From positions 1 through 20,792 of the forward strand of contig DEPS01000041.1 in NCBI GenBank assembly GCA_002358875.1: a DNA stretch of 20,792 nt. Reading direction: 5' to 3'. This DNA is from Lachnospiraceae bacterium UBA3386. Its GTDB lineage: Bacteria; Bacillota; Clostridia; Lachnospirales; Lachnospiraceae. A program made the translations under genes and the position numbers. Shown here piece after piece: positions 1 to 7,449 of this stretch. Every line of letters starts with the position of its first letter. Positions within the stretch are counted from its first letter, which is position 1. The notes below the pieces were generated by a model. The model was not told where the DNA came from. It did no database searches and saw nothing but the letters and a program-made list of their open reading frames with translations.

Positions 1-16
1 CGAAAATTTTGATCAT
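1..16 (-). CDS. 5' end of a gene running off the left edge
   Basis: Only the first five codons (M-I-K-I-F) lie inside the window, read on the minus strand from an ATG at 16-14. The start is believable because a strong Shine-Dalgarno sequence, GGAAAGGAGAA on the minus strand (about 32-22), sits at the right distance. The gene is divergent from the GntR regulator at 282-1001, and such divergent neighbours are often that regulator's target. Nothing can be said about the product. Confidence 0.6.
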
Positions 17-176
17 ATCTTTCTCCTTTCCTTAGGACACATCCGACGACAGGGAAAACGCCCTCCTCTGACTCTTTTCTCTTTTCCCTTTATTTAATCA
101 ATTGGACTATATCATTAAGATTGTACCATTCTTTTAGAGAAAATGGAATGCGGCGAGCAGGATGAAACCGCCGAAC

Positions 177-204
177 TTGAATTTCACGAATAATCCATTA
201 TAAT
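177..204 (+). promoter_or_regulatory. Sigma-A promoter of the GntR regulator
   Basis: TTGAAT (177-182) and TATAAT (199-204) are separated by 16 bp. Transcription would start near 211, which lies after the ATG at 210 and before the ATG at 282. This supports 282 as the real start codon of the regulator. Confidence 0.6.
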
Positions 205-281
205 AAACCATGTGTTATACGTTTTTTTCGGGGTCTGTTAAGGAAAAAAACCTGCAGGCCAAAACATCAGGAGTAAAGTTA

Positions 282-1001
282 ATGAAAGATAAATCCGCCG
301 TACTTGTCGCAAAGGAGGGCTTTCTGCAGTTATTCAATAAGGGAGATTTCCCGTCCGGGACAAAACTCCCTTCCGAACATGTGATGTCCCAGCTGCTCGG
401 TGTCAGCCGGGAAACCTGGAGAAAAGCGGTCAGGCTGCTTCGCAGTGAAGGTATTCTAATTTCCCGTCACGGTTCAGGCACCTATGTAGCAGACCACGGT
501 AACAGGATCTTCAATAACCTGTCCGAGCTTCAGAGCATGACAAAAATGATCGCCGACGCCGGGATTCAGGAAAGGGAGTCAAATACTTCCTGCGAGGTAA
601 AGAAAGCACCTCCGGAGGTCTGTCAGTTCTTTAACGTATCGGAAGAAACCCCTTTTTTTCTGCTCCGCAAGATCCGTCTTACAGATATCGGCGTGATTTC
701 TGCCAGCATGAATTACCTTCCTCTTCAATACGCAGACCATATCAACATGAGCGATCCGCCGCGCTCCGTTTTTGCCTATCTGGAGACAAATTATCAGATC
801 GTTATTGCGCAGGCTCTCACCGAACTGTTTATCCCTCCGGAGAATGACCCTCTGCGCCGGCTCTTAAATCTTCCCAAAGGCATATCCCCCTTCGGATTCC
901 GCCAGTCCCATATTGATTCCCGCGGCAATCCGATCCTGTATTCTCTTGATTATCTGCGGAGCGACCTGTTCAACTTTACGATCATGAGGACACGTCCATA
1001 A
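282..1001 (+). CDS. GntR family transcriptional regulator (HutC/UTRA type)
   Basis: A 239-aa DNA-binding regulator. Residues about 5-70 form the winged helix-turn-helix: the segment PSGTKLPSE, then a recognition helix around LLGVSRETWRKAV, then the wing HGSGTYV. This is the standard GntR pattern. Residues about 90-235 resemble the UTRA effector-binding domain of the HutC subfamily, ending with a typical ILYSLDYLRSD stretch. The reading frame is open back to an ATG at 210, but the GGAG at 270-273 lies 8 nt before the ATG at 282 and a promoter ends at 204, so I use 282. The gene is divergent from the edge gene starting at 16, its likely target. The ligand is unknown; UTRA domains bind small metabolites such as sugar phosphates or amino-acid derivatives. 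Confidence 0.85.
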   Translation: MKDKSAVLVAKEGFLQLFNKGDFPSGTKLPSEHVMSQLLGVSRETWRKAVRLLRSEGILISRHGSGTYVADHGNRIFNNLSELQSMTKMIADAGIQERESNTSCEVKKAPPEVCQFFNVSEETPFFLLRKIRLTDIGVISASMNYLPLQYADHINMSDPPRSVFAYLETNYQIVIAQALTELFIPPENDPLRRLLNLPKGISPFGFRQSHIDSRGNPILYSLDYLRSDLFNFTIMRTRP

Positions 1002-1052
1002 CCTTTTGCGTAATCATTGATATTAACAAAATATTCATAAATCTTCAGGCAA

Positions 1053-1098
1053 AGCGCCCCGGGATCTTCACAGCAGACAGTGAAGCTCCCGGGGCGCT
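1053..1098. terminator. Hairpin between convergent GntR gene and feo operon
   Basis: Arms of 19 nt at 1053-1071 and 1080-1098 pair at 18 of 19 positions around an 8-nt loop, with a very GC-rich base (GCGCCCCGGGA). The hairpin sits between two gene ends facing each other (1001 on plus, 1119 on minus). Neither side has a convincing U-tract, so it may act as a bidirectional or mRNA-end-protecting hairpin rather than a textbook intrinsic terminator. Confidence 0.65.
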
Positions 1099-1118
1099 CA
1101 ATATCTTTGATCAGTTTT

Positions 1119-1310
1119 TTACGCCGTTCGGCGACCGTCCAGTTTTTTGTGGCAGGAACCGTTCATGGCACAGCAGCTGCAGCCGCTGCCGCATGAGCTT
1201 TTCCCTCGTTTCCTGTCCCTGATCAGGCTGAAAACGATGCAGGCAACGATTGCGATCATCACAAGAGAGACTACTATCGTCCCCGCGTTGTTAATGATTA
1301 CCTGAAGCAT
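1119..1310 (-). CDS. FeoB-associated Cys-rich membrane protein
   Basis: A 63-aa protein with one N-terminal membrane segment (about residues 6-28, rich in I, V and L) followed by a basic stretch (RDRKRGK) and a cysteine cluster, C-x3-C-x-CC-x4-C, near the C-terminus. This is the pattern of the small FeoB-associated Cys-rich proteins placed after feoB in many Firmicutes. They are thought to help FeoB-dependent Fe(II) uptake, perhaps by handling iron at the cytoplasmic face, but the role is not settled. Its ATG (1310) lies inside the feoB 3' end, overlapping it by 20 nt, so translation is probably coupled. The site AAAGGTGG on the minus strand precedes this ATG; an in-frame GTG at 1316 is a less likely alternative. 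Confidence 0.85.
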   Translation of the reverse strand: MLQVIINNAGTIVVSLVMIAIVACIVFSLIRDRKRGKSSCGSGCSCCAMNGSCHKKLDGRRTA

Positions 1311-3786
1311 AAACACCCACCTTTCGAGTCAGTCTGGTGGACTCACGATATTTCTTGAAAAACAGCATATACACCATCACGCCCAGCACTACAAGGGCGG
1401 CGGCCAGGCCTATGATATTCCCTTTTCCTGTGAAAAAGCTTCCGAACTGATAGATCATCAGGCTGACCGCATATGCAAATCCGCACTGATAGGCAATGGC
1501 GAAACCAGTCCAGCCCGCATTATTCATTTCACGCCGGATGGCTCCGATCGCCGCAAAGCAGGGAGCACACAGCAGGTTGAATACCAGGAAGGAATATCCC
1601 GCAATCCCGCTGAAGGAGGCGGCCAGATTTGCGTAGGCCTCGGTGCCTCCGTACAGGATACCCATTGTTCCCACAATATTTTCTTTGGCGATCAGGCCGG
1701 TGACAGAAGCGACGGCCGCCTGCCATGTTCCGAATCCCAGAGGAATAAATATCCAGGATACGATACTGCCCACGCGGGCAAGGATCGACAGATCGAGTTC
1801 TTCCTCCTCCAGCATGCGGAAGGCGCCGTCCGCCACGCCGAAGCGGGAGAGGAACCAAATAAGGATGGTCGAAAGCAGAATGATCGTACCCGCTTTCTTT
1901 ATGAAACTCCAGCCGCGCTCCCACATGGACCGGAGCACGTTGGGCAGTGTCGGCCAATGGTAGGCGGGCAGCTCCATGACAAAAGGAGCCGGTTCTCCGG
2001 CAAAACGCCGGGTCTTTTTGAGCATGATACCGCTGATCACGACCGCCGCCATACCGATGAAGTAGGCACTGGTCGCCACCCATGCGGAGCCCCCGAAGAT
2101 CGCTCCGGCGATCATGGAGATGAAAGGCACCTTTGCCCCGCAGGGGATGAAAGTGGTTGTCATGATGGTCATGCGCCGGTCGCGCTCATTTTCAATGGTA
2201 CGGGAGGCCATGATGCCGGGCACGCCGCAGCCTGTTCCGATCAGCATGGGAATAAAGGATTTACCGGAAAGCCCGAATCTGCGGAAGACACGGTCCAGCA
2301 CAAAAGCGATCCTGGCCATGTAGCCGCAGGCTTCCAGGAAGGCAAGCAGGAAGAAGAGCACCAGCATCTGGGGCACAAAGCCCAGGACTGCGCCGACACC
2401 GGCCACGATGCCGTCCAGGATCAGTCCCTTCAGCCAGCCCGCAACGCCGATACTGTCCAGGGCTCCCTCTACCAGCGCCGGTACGCCCGGCACCCAGACT
2501 CCATAGTCAGCCGGATTCGGTGCGCCCACGCCGGACTTGTAGCCTTCCTCCGTGCTCAGATACTCCTCGATCGCTGCCAGTAATGCCGGCTTTCCTGTAT
2601 CGGGATGCTCTTCAACTTCCAGAGTGTCTTCATCCTGCGTGACATATGTGACAAGGGCATCGTCCGGTACTGCCGCGGCGAGCGCAGCCAGGGAACCTTC
2701 GGGATCCTCCTCACTGATCTCAACACCGTACTTTTCGGCAAAGGCTTCTATGATCTTGTCAGTGTCGCCATAACGTTCTTCCGCCTGCGCCTGCTGGGCA
2801 CTTCCCATGCCAAAAAGGTGATAGCCGTCGCCAAAAAGGCCGTCATTGGCCCAGTCCGTACCCTTTTTGCCAATGCCCACCATGGCAATCCAGTAGACCG
2901 CAAACATCACCAGGGCAAAAATCGGCAGGCCCAGCCAGCGGTTTGTGACTATCTTGTCGATCTTGTCGGAGGTGCTAAGGCTGCCCGCGGGGCTCTTTCT
3001 GCGATAACAGGATTCGATCACCCCGGCGATATACACATAGCGCTCATTGGTGATGATGCTCTCCGCGTCGTCATCCAGCTCCTGCTCGGCAGCTGCTATG
3101 TCAGCCTCTATATGTTTCAACGTATCCGGGGCAATGTTCAGTTTCTCCATTACCTTGTCGTCACGCTCGAAAACCTTGATCGCGTACCACCGCTGCTGCT
3201 CCTCCGGCATTTCGTGCACCACGGCCTCCTCAATATGGGCCAGAGCATGCTCCACAGGGCCGGAAAATGTGTGCTGCGGAATGGTTTTTTCTCCCTGCGC
3301 CGCCTGTATGGCCGCTTCTGCCGCTTCCATCACTCCTGTTCCGTTGAGCGCGGAGATCTCCATCACCCTGCATCCCAGATGGCGGGACAGTTCTTCTGAA
3401 TTCAGTTCGTCGCCGTTCTTCTTTACCACATCCATCATGTTGACAGCCGCCACCACGGGAATGCCCAGCTCGACCAGCTGTGTCGTCAGGTAAAGGTTCC
3501 TCTCCAGATTCGTGCCGTCAATAATGTTCAAAATTGCATCAGGGCGCTCCCCGATCAGGTAATTTCTGGCGACGACCTCCTCCAGCGTATAAGGGGACAG
3601 ACTGTAGATGCCAGGCAGATCGGTGATCATAACACCGTCATGCTTCTTCAGCTTTCCTTCTTTTTTCTCCACCGTAACGCCTGGCCAGTTGCCGACAAAC
3701 TGATTGGAACCGGTCAGGGCGTTGAACAGCGTCGTCTTGCCGCTGTTCGGATTCCCCGCAAGGGCAATACGAATACTCTTTTCCAT
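1291..3786 (-). CDS. feoB: Ferrous iron transporter FeoB
   Basis: An 831-aa Fe(II) transporter of the cytoplasmic membrane. The N-terminal G domain has all the G-protein motifs: GNPNSGKT (11-18), a switch I threonine in WPGVTVE, DLPG (56-59), NMMD (116-119) and SAL (145-147). A helical spacer domain follows to about residue 275. The membrane part begins at about 284 and carries the conserved GTGCGVPG (517-524) and FIPCGAK (547-552) signatures of the Gate domains. Residues about 330-430, between the first and second membrane regions, form an acidic soluble insertion much longer than I expect for FeoB. The start is fixed by GGAGGTG just upstream of the ATG. It is the third gene of the feo operon, after two feoA genes. 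Confidence 0.97.
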   Translation of the reverse strand: MEKSIRIALAGNPNSGKTTLFNALTGSNQFVGNWPGVTVEKKEGKLKKHDGVMITDLPGIYSLSPYTLEEVVARNYLIGERPDAILNIIDGTNLERNLYLTTQLVELGIPVVAAVNMMDVVKKNGDELNSEELSRHLGCRVMEISALNGTGVMEAAEAAIQAAQGEKTIPQHTFSGPVEHALAHIEEAVVHEMPEEQQRWYAIKVFERDDKVMEKLNIAPDTLKHIEADIAAAEQELDDDAESIITNERYVYIAGVIESCYRRKSPAGSLSTSDKIDKIVTNRWLGLPIFALVMFAVYWIAMVGIGKKGTDWANDGLFGDGYHLFGMGSAQQAQAEERYGDTDKIIEAFAEKYGVEISEEDPEGSLAALAAAVPDDALVTYVTQDEDTLEVEEHPDTGKPALLAAIEEYLSTEEGYKSGVGAPNPADYGVWVPGVPALVEGALDSIGVAGWLKGLILDGIVAGVGAVLGFVPQMLVLFFLLAFLEACGYMARIAFVLDRVFRRFGLSGKSFIPMLIGTGCGVPGIMASRTIENERDRRMTIMTTTFIPCGAKVPFISMIAGAIFGGSAWVATSAYFIGMAAVVISGIMLKKTRRFAGEPAPFVMELPAYHWPTLPNVLRSMWERGWSFIKKAGTIILLSTILIWFLSRFGVADGAFRMLEEEELDLSILARVGSIVSWIFIPLGFGTWQAAVASVTGLIAKENIVGTMGILYGGTEAYANLAASFSGIAGYSFLVFNLLCAPCFAAIGAIRREMNNAGWTGFAIAYQCGFAYAVSLMIYQFGSFFTGKGNIIGLAAALVVLGVMVYMLFFKKYRESTRLTRKVGVYASGNH

Positions 3787-3842
3787 ACTTCACCTCCAAT
3801 ATATTGCGTGCAGCTAAGCCGCCCCGCCAGGGGTCGGCTGTT

Positions 3843-3910
3843 CCTGCTCAAGCCGTTTTTTGGTGCAAAAAGCACATAGACCACACCAAAACCGGTGCCC
3901 TGTGAGCAGG
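3843..3910 (-). other. Intercistronic inverted repeat between feoA2 and feoB
   Basis: CCTGCTCA (3843-3850) pairs perfectly with TGAGCAGG (3903-3910). Inside, an imperfect second layer pairs CCGTTTTTTGGTG with CACCAAAACCGG. The structure begins one base after the feoA2 stop codon (3911-3913). There is no U-tract, so it is not an obvious terminator. It could protect the feoA message or set the feoA:feoB ratio by RNA processing. Confidence 0.45.
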
Positions 3911-4132
3911 CTACTCTACTTCGATCATCTCCGCGTCAGCCTTGCGGATGGACAGCTCGTAGTTTCTCACGGTGACCTCGATCGGATCGCCTAAGGGGGC
4001 GGTCTTCCGGACATAGACGGGCGTGTGCTTCGTGATCCCCATATCCATGATCCGCCGTTTGACAGCTCCCTCCCCGTGGAGCTTTATAACGGTGGCTGTC
4101 TCGCCTATTTTGACGTCTCTGAGCGTCTTCAT
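3911..4132 (-). CDS. feoA: FeoA domain protein (second copy)
   Basis: A 73-aa SH3-like FeoA protein. It opens with TLRDVKIGETATVIKL, has the central RRIMDMGITKHTPVYV segment typical of FeoA, and ends with a VRNYELSIRKADAEMIEV beta-rich tail. FeoA is a small cytoplasmic protein thought to bind FeoB and stimulate its transport or nucleotide cycle. The start at 4132 is preceded by an excellent AGGAGGGAGG (minus strand). The frame stays open further upstream, but that extension has no family similarity. A 142-nt spacer separates it from feoA1, unusually wide for partner genes in one operon. Confidence 0.9.
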   Translation of the reverse strand: MKTLRDVKIGETATVIKLHGEGAVKRRIMDMGITKHTPVYVRKTAPLGDPIEVTVRNYELSIRKADAEMIEVE

Positions 4133-4223
4133 ATGTTTCCTCCCTCCTGAAATCCTGTAAAACATCTGACTGTACAGCCGCAGCGCTTTTGCGAGGCTGC
4201 ATGAATAGCTATACAGGCTGAAA

Positions 4224-4242
4224 ATTCTGTAAATGACAGAAT
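4224..4242 (-). other. Small hairpin between feoA1 and feoA2
   Basis: ATTCTGT and ACAGAAT (7 bp, 5-nt loop) are followed on the minus strand by only four T residues. It may be a weak attenuator lowering expression of feoA2-feoB relative to feoA1, or no more than a chance hairpin. Confidence 0.3.
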
Positions 4243-4274
4243 GATCTTTTTCTTTTTCCCCGTGCCGGCCGCTT

Positions 4275-4484
4275 TTAAACCAGGATCTTCTGCGCCAGCT
4301 CGTTGCTGACGGCAACACGGCTTCCCTTGACCCTGACGATCAGGTTTCCGCCGAGAGAGCTTAAAACAGCGACCTCACCTCCGACATGAAATCCCAGGTC
4401 CTCCAGATGCTGTCTGACCTCCGGATTGCCCCCGATCTTTTTGATAATCTGCGGCTGACCTGCTTCTGCAAAACAAAGCGGCAT
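4275..4484 (-). CDS. feoA: FeoA domain protein (first gene of the feo operon)
   Basis: A 69-aa FeoA-type SH3-like protein: MPLCFAEAGQ, then EVRQHLEDLGFHVGGEVAVLS (the family's 'LxxLGxxxGxxVxVL' core), then GGNLIVRVKGSRVAVSNELAQKI, which matches the usual FeoA ending. The ATG at 4484 has AGGAGG about 8 nt upstream; an in-frame ATG at 4505 lacks such support. Two consecutive feoA genes before feoB are common in Clostridia, and the two proteins probably differ in partner or step. Transcription should start near 4599 from the perfect promoter described below. Confidence 0.9.
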   Translation of the reverse strand: MPLCFAEAGQPQIIKKIGGNPEVRQHLEDLGFHVGGEVAVLSSLGGNLIVRVKGSRVAVSNELAQKILV

Positions 4485-4548
4485 TATATTTTCCTCCTGT
4501 TCCACCCGGCAAAGCGGCAGTGCAAAAAGACATCCAAGGCACCGCCGA

Positions 4549-4562
4549 TTAGAATACGCTAA
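4549..4562. promoter_or_regulatory. Candidate iron-repressor operator, downstream copy
   Basis: TTAG-AATACG-CTAA matches the arm sequence and 6-bp spacing of the stronger site at 4580-4599. The two centres are 34 bp apart, close to three helical turns. It would lie in the feo leader, about 40 nt after the transcription start. Confidence 0.5.
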
Positions 4563-4579
4563 CCCGCACTTTAAAAAAT

Positions 4580-4599
4580 AGGTTAGAATCCCCTAACCT
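4580..4599. promoter_or_regulatory. Candidate DtxR/IdeR-like operator over the feo start site
   Basis: AGGTTAG-N6-CTAACCT is a perfect palindrome whose half-sites are those of DtxR/IdeR boxes (TTAGGTTAG...CTAACCTAA). The spacing is 5 bp wider than the classical 19-bp box. It covers the predicted feo transcription start, the right place for repression by an Fe(II)-bound regulator. A third, imperfect palindrome GTTAGTCCAAC (4612-4622) fills the promoter spacer. Confidence 0.6.
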
Positions 4600-4605
4600 G
4601 CTTGA

Positions 4606-4634
4606 ATTATAGTTAGTCCAACAAAACTTGTCAA
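4606..4634 (-). promoter_or_regulatory. Consensus sigma-A promoter of the feo operon
   Basis: On the minus strand TTGACA (4634-4629) and TATAAT (4611-4606) are both perfect and exactly 17 bp apart. Such a strong promoter normally needs a repressor, consistent with the palindromes inside and just after it. Confidence 0.9.
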
Positions 4635-4665
4635 GATATTTTTTCTTTTCTACACAATGCGGTAC

Positions 4666-4730
4666 GGGTGGAACAGGGGGACGGTTCCTTGTTCCACCTT
4701 GGAACGAGGAACCGTCCCCCTGTTCCACCC
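4666..4730. repeat. Long palindrome, dispersed-repeat-like
   Basis: Arms 4666-4696 and 4700-4730 (31 nt each) pair around a 3-nt loop (CCT) with a single G:T position. The outer 23 bp are perfect and contain GGAACAGGGGGACGG. From memory, GGGGACGGTTC-type palindromes are dispersed in many clostridial genomes, but I could not check copies here. It lies between the feo promoter and the flavodiiron gene, has no T-tract and codes for nothing recognisable. It could fold as a cruciform in DNA or a very stable hairpin in RNA. Confidence 0.75.
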
Positions 4731-4817
4731 CCTGTTCAGCTTCACTTTCCTTCGCTTCTATGGTATTGTAGAGATATTAAGGAACTGTCCTTTTATTGTT
4801 TTATGGAGGTGATAATC

Positions 4818-7337
4818 ATGAAGGCGTTTAAAATTAAGCAAGGCCTGTACTGGACCGGAGTCCTTGACCCACAGCTTCGCGTGTTCGACATCATCATGGA
4901 AACCAAATACGGGACATCCTACAATTCCTATCTGTTGGAGGGCAGCGAGAAGACGGCTCTGTTTGAGACTGCCAAGCTCGCTTTTTTTGACGAAATGGTC
5001 GAGTATATCGAGTCTGTGGCTTCTGTCTCGCAGATCGATTATCTGATCATGGATCACACGGAGCCCGACCACGCCGGCGCCATTGAGAAGCTTCTCAATC
5101 TGAATCCCCACATCACCATCGTCGCCACCGGAACGGCGATCCAGTTTCTAAAGCATATCATCAACACGGATTTCAACAGCATCTCCGTTTCCGACGGCAT
5201 GACCCTGTCTCTGGGGGACAAGACCCTGGAATTCCTGATCCTTCCCAACCTGCACTGGCCGGACAGCATGTATACCTATGTGCCGGAAATCAAGACCCTC
5301 TTCACCTGCGACTCCTTCGGCTCCCACTACGCCGCCGAGGGGATCGTGAGATCCTCGGTCACGGATGAGGCCGGCTACGCGGACGCGACCAAATATTATT
5401 TTGACTGCATCATCGGACCCTTTGCCTATCCCTATATGTACAATGCTCTGGAGAGGATCAAGGATCTGGAGATCGAGCACATCTGCTGCGGCCACGGCCC
5501 CGTCCTGGACTCCCATTTCGACCAGATCTTCGGCTGGTACCGCGAGTGGTGCAAAAAGCCCGCACCCAGGGCCAAAAAGCTGGTCGTTATGCCCTATGTG
5601 AGCGCCTACGGCTATACAAAAGAGCTTTCCGAAGTGATCGCCCAGGGCGTGGAAGACGCAGGCGCGGAGGTCCGCCGCTACGACCTCATCTTTGACGACA
5701 AATCCGGGCTGGCCGCGGACATGGCGGCTGCCGACGGCTATCTGTTCGGCACGCCCACCATTCTGGGCGAGGCCCTGGAGCCGGTCTACAGCCTGACTCT
5801 GGGAATGTATCCCCCTGTCTTCAAGGGCAGGCTGGCCTCGGCCTTTGGCAGCTACGGATGGTCGGGAGAGGGCGTCCCGCATCTCATCGAGAGGCTTAAG
5901 CAGATCCGCCTGAAGGTCCTCGACGGCTTCCGCGTCCGTTTCAAGCCCAATGCAAACCAGCTCGCGGACGCCTATGACTTCGGCTACAATTTTGGCTGCG
6001 TCCTCCTTAAAAAGGAACAGAAGCAGACGGCAAAGGGCGCGCGCCAGCTGGTCAAGTGCCTGGTCTGCGGCGCCGTCTTCGATTCTTCCATCGAGGAATG
6101 CCCGGTCTGCGGAGTCGGCCCCGAAAACTTTGTTCCGGCAGGCGATGCATGGACCGGCTATGAGAACAATACAGACAGGAAGTACCTCATCCTGGGCGGC
6201 GGCATTGCGGGCCTGGAAGCGGCCAGGGCTGTCCGTGAGCGCGACAAGACCGGAGAGATCACCATCCTCTCCGATGAGAACCATCTGCCCTATAACCGGC
6301 CCATGCTGACCAAGGCCCTGCTCTCCGACTTCTCGGACGACCAGATGGCCGTTGAGCAGCAGGCATGGTTTGACGAAAATTCGATCCGCTTTGTAAAGAA
6401 CTGCAGGGTCGAATCCATCGACCCCAAGGCAAAGACGGTCGCCGCAGGCGGCGAGTCCTTCAGCTACGACAAGCTGGTCTACGCGCTCGGCGCCTATTCC
6501 TTTGTGCCGCCCTTCAAGGGACATGATCTGGATAAGGTCGTCTCCATCCGCACTATCGAGGATGCCGCCAGGGTCAAGGCCATGATCCCGGAGATTAAGA
6601 CCGCGGCGGTCATCGGCGGCGGCGTGCTGGGTCTGGAGGCGGCATGGGCCCTGCGCAAGGCAAAGCTCGACGTCACGGTGATTGAGGGGGCCCCCGCCCT
6701 CATGGCCAGGCAGCTCAATCCTACCGCTTCCGCCATGATCAAGACTCTGGCGGAGGACTGCGGCGTCAAGGTCTATACTGGGGCGAATACGGCTGAAATC
6801 AATGAGGAAGGCGTCGTGCTCGGGGACGGGACAGTCGTCCCGGCTGAGCTCGTCATCGTTTCCACCGGCGTCCGCGGAAACCTCGCGGCCGCACAGGGGG
6901 CCGGTCTTGCCATCGACCGGTCCATCGTCGTCAATGAACATATGGAGACCAGCGTGCCTGATATCTACGCGGCGGGAGACTGCGCCCAGTACAATGGAAT
7001 CAACTACGCCCTCTGGAGCCAGTCTGTCGAACAGGGCAGGACGGCGGGCGCGAACGCGGCCGGCGACGACGCAGTCGTCTATGAGACGGTAGACGGCGCG
7101 CTCTCCTTCAACGGGATGAACACCTCCCTCTTTGCCATCGGCGACAACGGCAGCGATCCGTCCAGGCTCTACAAGACCGTCGAGACGACGGACATGCGCC
7201 GCAGGCAATATGAGAAATATACATTTGACAAAAACCGCCTGGTCGGGGTGATCCTGGTCGGCGACACCTCCCGCCTGGCGGAGCTGACAAAAAAGGTCAA
7301 GGACCACGCGAAATTCAGCGAGGTGATCAAACTGTAA
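4818..7337 (+). CDS. fprA: Class-F-like flavodiiron protein: diiron, flavodoxin, rubredoxin and NADH reductase fusion
   Basis: An 839-aa cytoplasmic enzyme expected to reduce O2 to water (or NO to N2O) with electrons from NAD(P)H. Order: metallo-beta-lactamase-like diiron domain (about 1-250) with the full ligand set H80, E82, D84 (HTEPDH), H146, D165 and H225; flavodoxin domain binding FMN (about 254-400); a short-spaced rubredoxin with C414, C417, C428 and C431, only 10 residues between the CxxC pairs; and a rubredoxin reductase module with FAD GGGIAGLEAA (460-469), NAD GGGVLGLEAA (600-609) and the YAAGDCAQY FAD motif. This matches the class F flavodiiron proteins described in Clostridia. 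Start: GGAGGTGAT is 6-7 nt before the ATG at 4818; the frame remains open upstream to 4668, but that stretch encodes the palindrome. It is divergent from feo. Confidence 0.96.
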   Translation: MKAFKIKQGLYWTGVLDPQLRVFDIIMETKYGTSYNSYLLEGSEKTALFETAKLAFFDEMVEYIESVASVSQIDYLIMDHTEPDHAGAIEKLLNLNPHITIVATGTAIQFLKHIINTDFNSISVSDGMTLSLGDKTLEFLILPNLHWPDSMYTYVPEIKTLFTCDSFGSHYAAEGIVRSSVTDEAGYADATKYYFDCIIGPFAYPYMYNALERIKDLEIEHICCGHGPVLDSHFDQIFGWYREWCKKPAPRAKKLVVMPYVSAYGYTKELSEVIAQGVEDAGAEVRRYDLIFDDKSGLAADMAAADGYLFGTPTILGEALEPVYSLTLGMYPPVFKGRLASAFGSYGWSGEGVPHLIERLKQIRLKVLDGFRVRFKPNANQLADAYDFGYNFGCVLLKKEQKQTAKGARQLVKCLVCGAVFDSSIEECPVCGVGPENFVPAGDAWTGYENNTDRKYLILGGGIAGLEAARAVRERDKTGEITILSDENHLPYNRPMLTKALLSDFSDDQMAVEQQAWFDENSIRFVKNCRVESIDPKAKTVAAGGESFSYDKLVYALGAYSFVPPFKGHDLDKVVSIRTIEDAARVKAMIPEIKTAAVIGGGVLGLEAAWALRKAKLDVTVIEGAPALMARQLNPTASAMIKTLAEDCGVKVYTGANTAEINEEGVVLGDGTVVPAELVIVSTGVRGNLAAAQGAGLAIDRSIVVNEHMETSVPDIYAAGDCAQYNGINYALWSQSVEQGRTAGANAAGDDAVVYETVDGALSFNGMNTSLFAIGDNGSDPSRLYKTVETTDMRRRQYEKYTFDKNRLVGVILVGDTSRLAELTKKVKDHAKFSEVIKL

Positions 7338-7412
7338 AACCCCGGGGCTGAAATGGGCGAAAAGTTCTGCCTTTACAGCTCAGTTTATCCTTATTTTATA
7401 TACCCTGACGTC

Positions 7413-7449
7413 AAAAAAGGCGGCTGAGATATCTCAGCTGCCTTTTTTT
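7413..7449. terminator. Bidirectional intrinsic terminator
   Basis: Stem GGCGGCTGAG/CTCAGCTGCC (7419-7428 with 7433-7442, ATAT loop) is flanked by six A on the left and seven T on the right, so it works on both strands. It ends the flavodiiron transcript on plus and the GGDEF fusion transcript on minus. The rest of 7338-7582 holds no gene I can support. Confidence 0.93.

Noticed and set aside
210..281. 24-codon N-terminal extension of the GntR regulator
   Set aside because: The predicted transcription start (about 211) lies after this ATG, and the good ribosome site belongs to 282.
1529..2583. Several overlapping frames inside feoB on both strands
   Set aside because: All are shadows of the FeoB frame, which is continuous and conserved throughout.
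4133..4318. 62-codon N-terminal extension of feoA2
   Set aside because: FeoA proteins are about 75 aa; the extension overlaps feoA1 and the proper start has an AGGAGG-type site.
4668..4817. 50-codon N-terminal extension of the flavodiiron protein
   Set aside because: It translates the palindrome, resembles no family member, and the ATG at 4818 has a strong ribosome site and begins exactly where the family does.
5148..7307. 719-codon open frame on the minus strand, fully inside the flavodiiron gene
   Set aside because: It is the antisense of a GC-rich gene with clear motifs. Its translation shows no recognisable domain, and no ribosome site was evident.
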